Positions 58,656 to 64,000 of a DNA stretch of 64,000 nt are shown here, piece by piece (positions within the stretch are counted from its first letter, which is position 1; each line of letters begins with the position of its first letter). A model generated the notes under the pieces. The model was given only the letters and a program-made list of their open reading frames with translations, did not search any database and was not told where the DNA came from. This DNA comes from Paraescarpia echinospica. Taxonomy: Eukaryota > Annelida > Polychaeta > Sabellida > Siboglinidae. Where the stretch lies: positions 49,346,349-49,410,348 of the forward strand of contig CM034532.1 of NCBI GenBank assembly GCA_020002185.1, given 5' to 3'. The translations under genes and the position numbers were made by a program.

Positions 58656-61115
58656 TCATGTTCAGCGCGGTCGCGATATTCCCATATCAAAGAAAGCAAT
58701 TCAGCGAATTTCCTGTTAATAATTACGAACCAGGCTGGTTTTAATACATCTTGTTACCGTCCGTAAAGGTATTGTAGGCTACAACGATTTCCGTTGGTTA
58801 ACAGATTAGTCTCTATATGACTCGCTAATGAAGTCGGATTTTCTTCAGATCACAACAATAAAGTTTTATTGACAACAAAGTGGTTTTATATACTGACAAT
58901 CCTTGATGGGCATTATTATGTCGGGTGCATAAAACACCAACTTATGTCGATGGAAACAATGCCGCCTATATTTCATCGAAACGTTTTGTTATCAGAAATG
59001 CTGTACTGGTAAATTATGCAATTTATATGACATTATTTTAGTAAAAAAATATTCCATTCAGACATGAGATGTGAAACATTAATTCGCAAGTGGATTGTGT
59101 TAATAACAAATATAGAACACAAGGCAACGGTCCGATCGATGAACTGGTCCAATCCCGACAACCCTCTCCTACCGTGGCTTCTGACCCAGGCTCTGTTCGC
59201 TTTACCGAAAAATTGTATGCCGCAGAACCCTGATTGGTGACTGCGGGAAACAAAATGGATCTTTTTGGGCCTATGCATCTAAAGGAGTTAATACAAACTT
59301 ACCCACACCAACTACAATCAAAACTATTATACTAGCAGTTTAGTAGCACAACCTTGTCGAAGACACATTTCAATTGCACGAACACCGCCATTATGATAAA
59401 AAAAAGCCTGATACAATGCCTACTCTTCACAGTTCGCGAGTCGCCAAACTGATGATAGTTTGTGTCGCCGAATTTGTTTTGGCGTTATAACTTCTAAATA
59501 TGTTACGTCGGCATACTGCACTGTACGGCAATATAACAGGTGTTACATGTATAACTTGGAATCGAAGGAATACGAGAAACCAACATCTGAGCTGGCATAT
59601 TCAGGCACACGTCGAGGAAACAGAGGCGTCATAGTCACATAACCTCTAGGCGCTTACTGATCAAGCATCGGGGGCGTCTGTCAATATAGCTGCCGTCCGG
59701 AACTGTGAGATTTCGCTAGAATCTCCCACTTTGAAAATAAATTCTGAGTAAACTACAGGCGTGATATTGTTGACTATATTTGCAAATGGTTAGATTGTAT
59801 TACCTCGTTTAGGTATAATAGGCCCAGACAATAGCCTTTTGTTCCCCGTTAGATTAAACGGTCAGCGGGAAGGGAGTTTATGAGCAAAATATTGTAACGG
59901 TGACACATGCCAAAATACTGTAACGATGAGACCTGCCAAATTACTGTAACGGTGACATCTACCAAAATACTGTAACGGCGACATCTACCAAAATACTGTA
60001 ACGGCGACACCTGCCAAAATACTGTAACGGTGACACCTGTTGCACTTGGTTTCGCTAGAATAATGTACTAGTACCCACGTGTTAGTGTGAGCTACTTGTG
60101 AGTAAATTCTTCGTAAAACAAAACGATATAAATTATGTGCGTGTGTTGGCGTGTGGCGGTTGCATAAAACGGCGTTGTCTGTTCTGTTAATCGTAATCAC
60201 ACAGGGTGGTAATCATCTGTAGAGAGTTCGCTGAATCAGTATTCTTGAATGTGGGAACATCGCGAACGCGCCAAACATCAAAGGGCCTTGGGGTTACCCT
60301 AACCGGCGTCGGCAATATTACCAACTGAGCGTGTTTAAAATCTGAATAGTTTATTTATTATTTCAACATTTTGCGGTCGAAATATTCAGATTGCAAACCA
60401 TTTTTTGGTTCACGCAACAGTATGCGAGCATGTCCAAACATAGTACTATATTGGACAGGAAGCAAGGGCAGCAATCTAAGAAGCGGCATTGATTAGTGAA
60501 TAGATGGGAAGACAATTGGACGTCGCAGGCGCTCGACTACATGTTGGTATTTTCCCACGACAAGGTCAACAGCACTGTGTCATCTACTTCTGAATTAGTG
60601 TAATATCTGCAATTTTATAATACAATGGCGTGTAGTCTATACATACATTTTAATTTATTTAAGAAGTACTTGAATAAAGAAACAACAAAACGAACTGAAG
60701 GTCGCAATAAATAAAGGTTTACGTGATATAGCGTAAACAATTGATGCGTTTATACGACACATTCGGTTAACATTGGTGGCCATCTTTGTGGAGATGATAC
60801 GGCCAAATGCATCAGATACTGGCGACAGTACATGAAATAAAGAACAAGTTGTTGTAAAAATTTGCGCTTTTCGCAGAGTATTATAAAAGATCAGTCAAAA
60901 GCTTTAGACATTTTAGTGACGATGACACCATAATCGTCGTTTTCTATTTTCAAACATTTGCAGTCATTTAAGTTATGTGTATACTATACGAAGTATGTAC
61001 ACGATTGTTCAGACAGGAAACAATCATGTTCCCGTCTCCTCTTCTGAAGAGTTTACGAGGGCAGACGACGGAACACGGCGCGAACAACACATTTTCCTAA
61101 ACCGCCTGCGTGTGA
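58656..61115. other. Intergenic stretch downstream of the SOCS-box gene
   Basis: No supported coding exon. It contains the short repeat at 59890-60040. The part just left of 61116 should include the 3' UTR of the minus-strand gene; no clear polyadenylation signal was assigned. Confidence 0.45.
59890..60040. repeat. 26-bp tandem repeat
   Basis: Five to six copies of a unit such as ACTGTAACGGTGACACCTGC followed by CAAAAT, with point changes (CATCTACC for CACCTGCC). Confidence 0.9.
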
Positions 61116-63687
61116 CTATTCGTAGCACGGCTGGAAGCGCAGAAAGGCTTTGAGTTTACTGGGCAGCGGCAACCTCTCGACGTCCTGGCCGTCGAAGTAG
61201 TCCCTGATCGTCAGTCGGCACAGACTCTGCAGGTTGACGTGCAGCGGCACCTTGTGCACGTTGACGCCGGCCACCTGCTGGTAGAACGTGTCCTGTTCGC
61301 CGTACGCCACCGCCAGGTGCATGCCGGTCTCGGAGAAGAGCGGGAAGAGCGCGGCGGGCGATAATGTGGGCACCTCGGCGAGCAGCGACGTGCGCACGGT
61401 GTGCAGCACGCGCAGGTCGTCGGACGCGTAGATGAGCACACGCGGAAAGTTGAACAGGCCGTCCTTGACGGAGCGGCCGAGCACAAGCGAGGCGACGTAC
61501 GTGCCGTCGGCGCTCCAAGCGATGTTGTGCGTCGTCTGATACAACAACGAGACGTCGCTCGCGACGATCACGGTGCCGTCGATGACGTCATACACGGCCA
61601 ACACGTCGCGTCCGCCCCGCACGTAGTTGCCGACGGCGACGCGTCTGTGCGTGTAACGAGGGTCGAACAGCACGAAGGGTCGCACGGCGGCGCCGTCGAA
61701 GAGTGTCTTCACGACGGGGCCGGCCTCGCCCCCGCCTCGGCACGACACCAGCAGCATGGCGTCGCGGTAGTCGCCGCGACGGCAGAAGTTCAGCACGTAC
61801 ATGGCGTTCGGCTTGACGATGAAGTACGATAGGTCGGGGCTAATGATGCAGTCGCACAGGTAGTGGCGCCCCGACACTGGCTCGCGTAGCTTTGTCAGCA
61901 CAGTGCCGGTCTTCATGTGCACCACGAGGAACTCCATGCACGGGTCGGTGCAGTTCACCTGGAACCATACACAATAGTAATACTACTACTACTAATGATA
62001 ATAATTATAATAAAGTAACTTCTTTTCGCCTAAATCCTCGAAAACTCAGCGGCGTATCAATACAAAAGGATTTGTTAATCTCAGGACCGATTAGCCGTAT
62101 TAAAGTCGTCAACAAATGGATCGATACGCCAGCGAGCTAAGGTGGATATGCAAGGTTATAAATGTCAGTTTTTAAATGACGACGAAATTGTGTAGGTAGT
62201 GACATGGGGATAGAAGTGGATCGGACACGTTTTACACAATGTGGATTGCAGTATAACCAAGAGTCTTGAGGTGGACACCTAAAGGAAAACAAAAACGAAG
62301 ACAACAAAAACTACATGGAGGAGAACAGTTCCGGTGACGGTGAATTGCGAGTGATGGGCCTCGGTTAGAGATAGGGAGTACGAGACAGTTTCATTAACGT
62401 TGTTACGAGCTCATATGCCCAATTATACTTTTAAAAAAATATCGCTCCTTAACGGTGATTATATATACTAAAACTGTTAACACAACGTCATCGGGGCACT
62501 TCCGCCGGTGTGTCACGGAAATAGTGTCCTCGGTGATACGGCGGCGGCTTTTTGTATTTTGAAAACGCTCCTTACATTTTAGTTATGGATTCTATTTAAT
62601 GATGGATTAACACAGACCTATGAATGCGTGGTGGAACCGGCCCGGGGATGCAGACCACTGGACCTGGATACGACTTGATCTCCCTAGGGAGATTGTTCGT
62701 CTCAGAATGCCGATGTCAGACGAAATGACTTTCATCTAGCATCAGCCCCCACCACCCAGACGAAAGTTCTAAACATTGATTTGATGATACCATGTACTAA
62801 CAGTATCAGTTAGAAGCGTAAAATATCGACGTCCGACGCCAGACGAAACAACCACCGACCCCCTTCCCCAAACGAAAGTGTCAGTCTGTGTGTTTGTCAG
62901 TAAATAATATTAGTGACTTGTATAATTAACATTCATTGTTGTAAGTTTAATGCGTGTATTCATGAAAATATTATTGCCGATTTGTGCTGCTGTTTTTTCT
63001 CTCTTCAAATGCACAATCTGTTTTCTTTTCGTTAAATTATTATACTTCACCTTGGAATTACATAATGTATGACATGCACTGAGAGGGAACATCAGCCACT
63101 TGTGGCTTAATACCGTCATTACAGAAACTATAACAATGTGTGTATAAAATGTACCATCGTATGCATTGTATTATATATTTTTCTATAATAAATCCATCAT
63201 CATCATCATCAAAGTAATTTCGTCTGATATCTGACATCGACGTTCTGAGATTACCCCTGAAGCCAGTAGACAGGGATAGATTAATGCTGCGTTCCAATCA
63301 CCTCGTGTATACCGTGAATGAATGCGACTTCGTAACCCGTACTTGACCTAGTTGCATAAATTTATAAGTGCTAAACTCGAGGAGCCCGTGGACTTTCTAG
63401 TTCGCCAAGTCGTGTTTACGATATAAGCGAGTCCACTGGGACGCAGCATAAGTAAGTGTAGAAGTACGCGGTGCACGCAATATACCTGGAGGATGGCGAT
63501 ACCATCGCGGTACCCGACTACCTGCAGCGCCTTCAGGTAGTGTCCCGACGGCTCCAACTCCACGTGGAGCCGAGTGTGGTAGGAGCATGGCAGGCGGATG
63601 TGAGTCTCCTGTCTGAAGCAGCCCTCCGCTAGTGTCACGAGGAAGTAGGGGCGCTGCAGAGGCTTGCCCGGCGGGTCGTTGCGCACG
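61116..63687 (-). CDS. Beta-propeller-like protein with C-terminal SOCS box, last two exons
   Basis: Transcribed right to left. The exon at 63687-63486 has acceptor TGTAG before CGTGCG and donor GTATAT. It joins in frame to the last exon, 61958-61116, which has acceptor TTCCAG. The junction reads DGIAILQ|VNCTDPCMEF. The body has repeated beta-strand-like segments with WD-like spacing (DGIAILQ, YHIAWSADGTYVASL-like, HLAVAYGEQD), suggesting a propeller. The last ~40 residues form a SOCS box: LQSLCRLTIRDYF is the elongin B/C-binding part and LPLPSKLKAFL the Cullin-5 box. Such proteins are substrate adaptors of Cullin-5 ubiquitin ligases. Upstream exons lie beyond the window. The last exon is very GC-rich compared with the AT-rich surroundings, which creates a long antisense open frame. 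No exact family name could be given. Confidence 0.8.
61959..63485. other. Intron of the SOCS-box gene
   Basis: Non-coding. It includes sequence near 62575-62645 resembling 42290-42375 and 1380-1430 (TTACATTT, then GGATTCTATTTAATGATGGA), probably a short dispersed repeat, and a (CAT)n run near 63197. Confidence 0.5.
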
Positions 63688-64000
63688 CTACACGCAGGTA
63701 AGAAGTCCTCATAACCATCATCACACATAGTTCATTTACAGGAGGAAGTACGTTCCTAGTTTGTTACTGATTAATCAATATGATGTTCATAAGACTATAA
63801 TAACTATATTGAAGGTATACTGCCCGCCTAATTGTGTTGAATAAGCCCGTATCAATGTTCGCAATTTGGAAGATTCGACCCGGAGCATGTCCAAATTGTA
63901 AACAAAACATCGAAAACATGCTTTATTAGCACTAATGTGGAGGGGGGGGTGACTAAACCGCAATACCCTTTGATGTTCAACGATTTCCTATTTTTTTCCA

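Noticed and set aside
61156..61832. Antisense and other-frame open frames of 91-143 codons in the SOCS-box exon
   Set aside because: High GC removes stop codons in all frames; only the minus-strand frame ending at 61116 gives a recognisable SOCS box and joins the upstream exon.

Overview
This window is nuclear DNA of an intron-rich, AT-rich invertebrate animal. I see no bacterial gene organisation. Three protein-coding genes can be supported. A lophotrochozoan, probably a mollusc, fits best: there are many CR1/L2-like LINEs, tRNA-derived SINEs ending in a GCGCTATATAAGAA-type tail, and an animal STELLO/DUF288 gene. The exact species cannot be told from the sequence.

Layout. 1-5.3 kb holds two decayed LINEs. 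6.1-15.5 kb (+) is a four-exon STELLO-like type II membrane glycosyltransferase gene; its introns carry a perfect palindrome, a minisatellite, a long inverted-repeat element with tRNA-like modules and a LINE. 16.1-25.4 kb is a nest of mobile DNA: a LINE family present in several pieces, a foldback element of about 3.2 kb, and a DNA transposon of about 3.4 kb with long terminal inverted repeats. The transposon carries a broken XPG/PIN-like nuclease gene and is inserted in a satellite-like repeat. 26.4-28.3 kb (-) is a degraded second STELLO-like gene interrupted by a SINE. 28.7-34.1 kb holds more LINE pieces, a hAT-type end and a minisatellite. 35.6-45.7 kb (-) is a complete 12-exon ILF2 (NF45) gene, predicted at 382 aa. 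46.3-52.9 kb has a minus-strand LINE, a second LINE tail and a nearly full-length CR1-like LINE with PHD finger, endonuclease and reverse transcriptase. 55.0-56.6 kb (+) shows a tandem series of small exon-like modules. 57.7-58.7 kb is a satellite array of about 44-bp units. 61.1-63.7 kb (-) holds the last two exons of a beta-propeller-like gene ending in a SOCS box.

The three genes are functionally unrelated housekeeping or regulatory genes: a Golgi-type glycosyltransferase, a double-stranded-RNA-binding complex subunit, and a probable Cullin-5 E3 substrate adaptor. They do not form a system. The most unusual feature is in ILF2. Two separate intronic minisatellites, of 62 bp and about 30 bp, each contain a copied splice junction of the neighbouring exon. 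One of them therefore offers about ten decoy 3' splice sites that would all lead to the same truncated C-terminus. Exon boundaries were assigned by eye from splice consensus, reading frame and resemblance to known protein families; no alignment or search was run.
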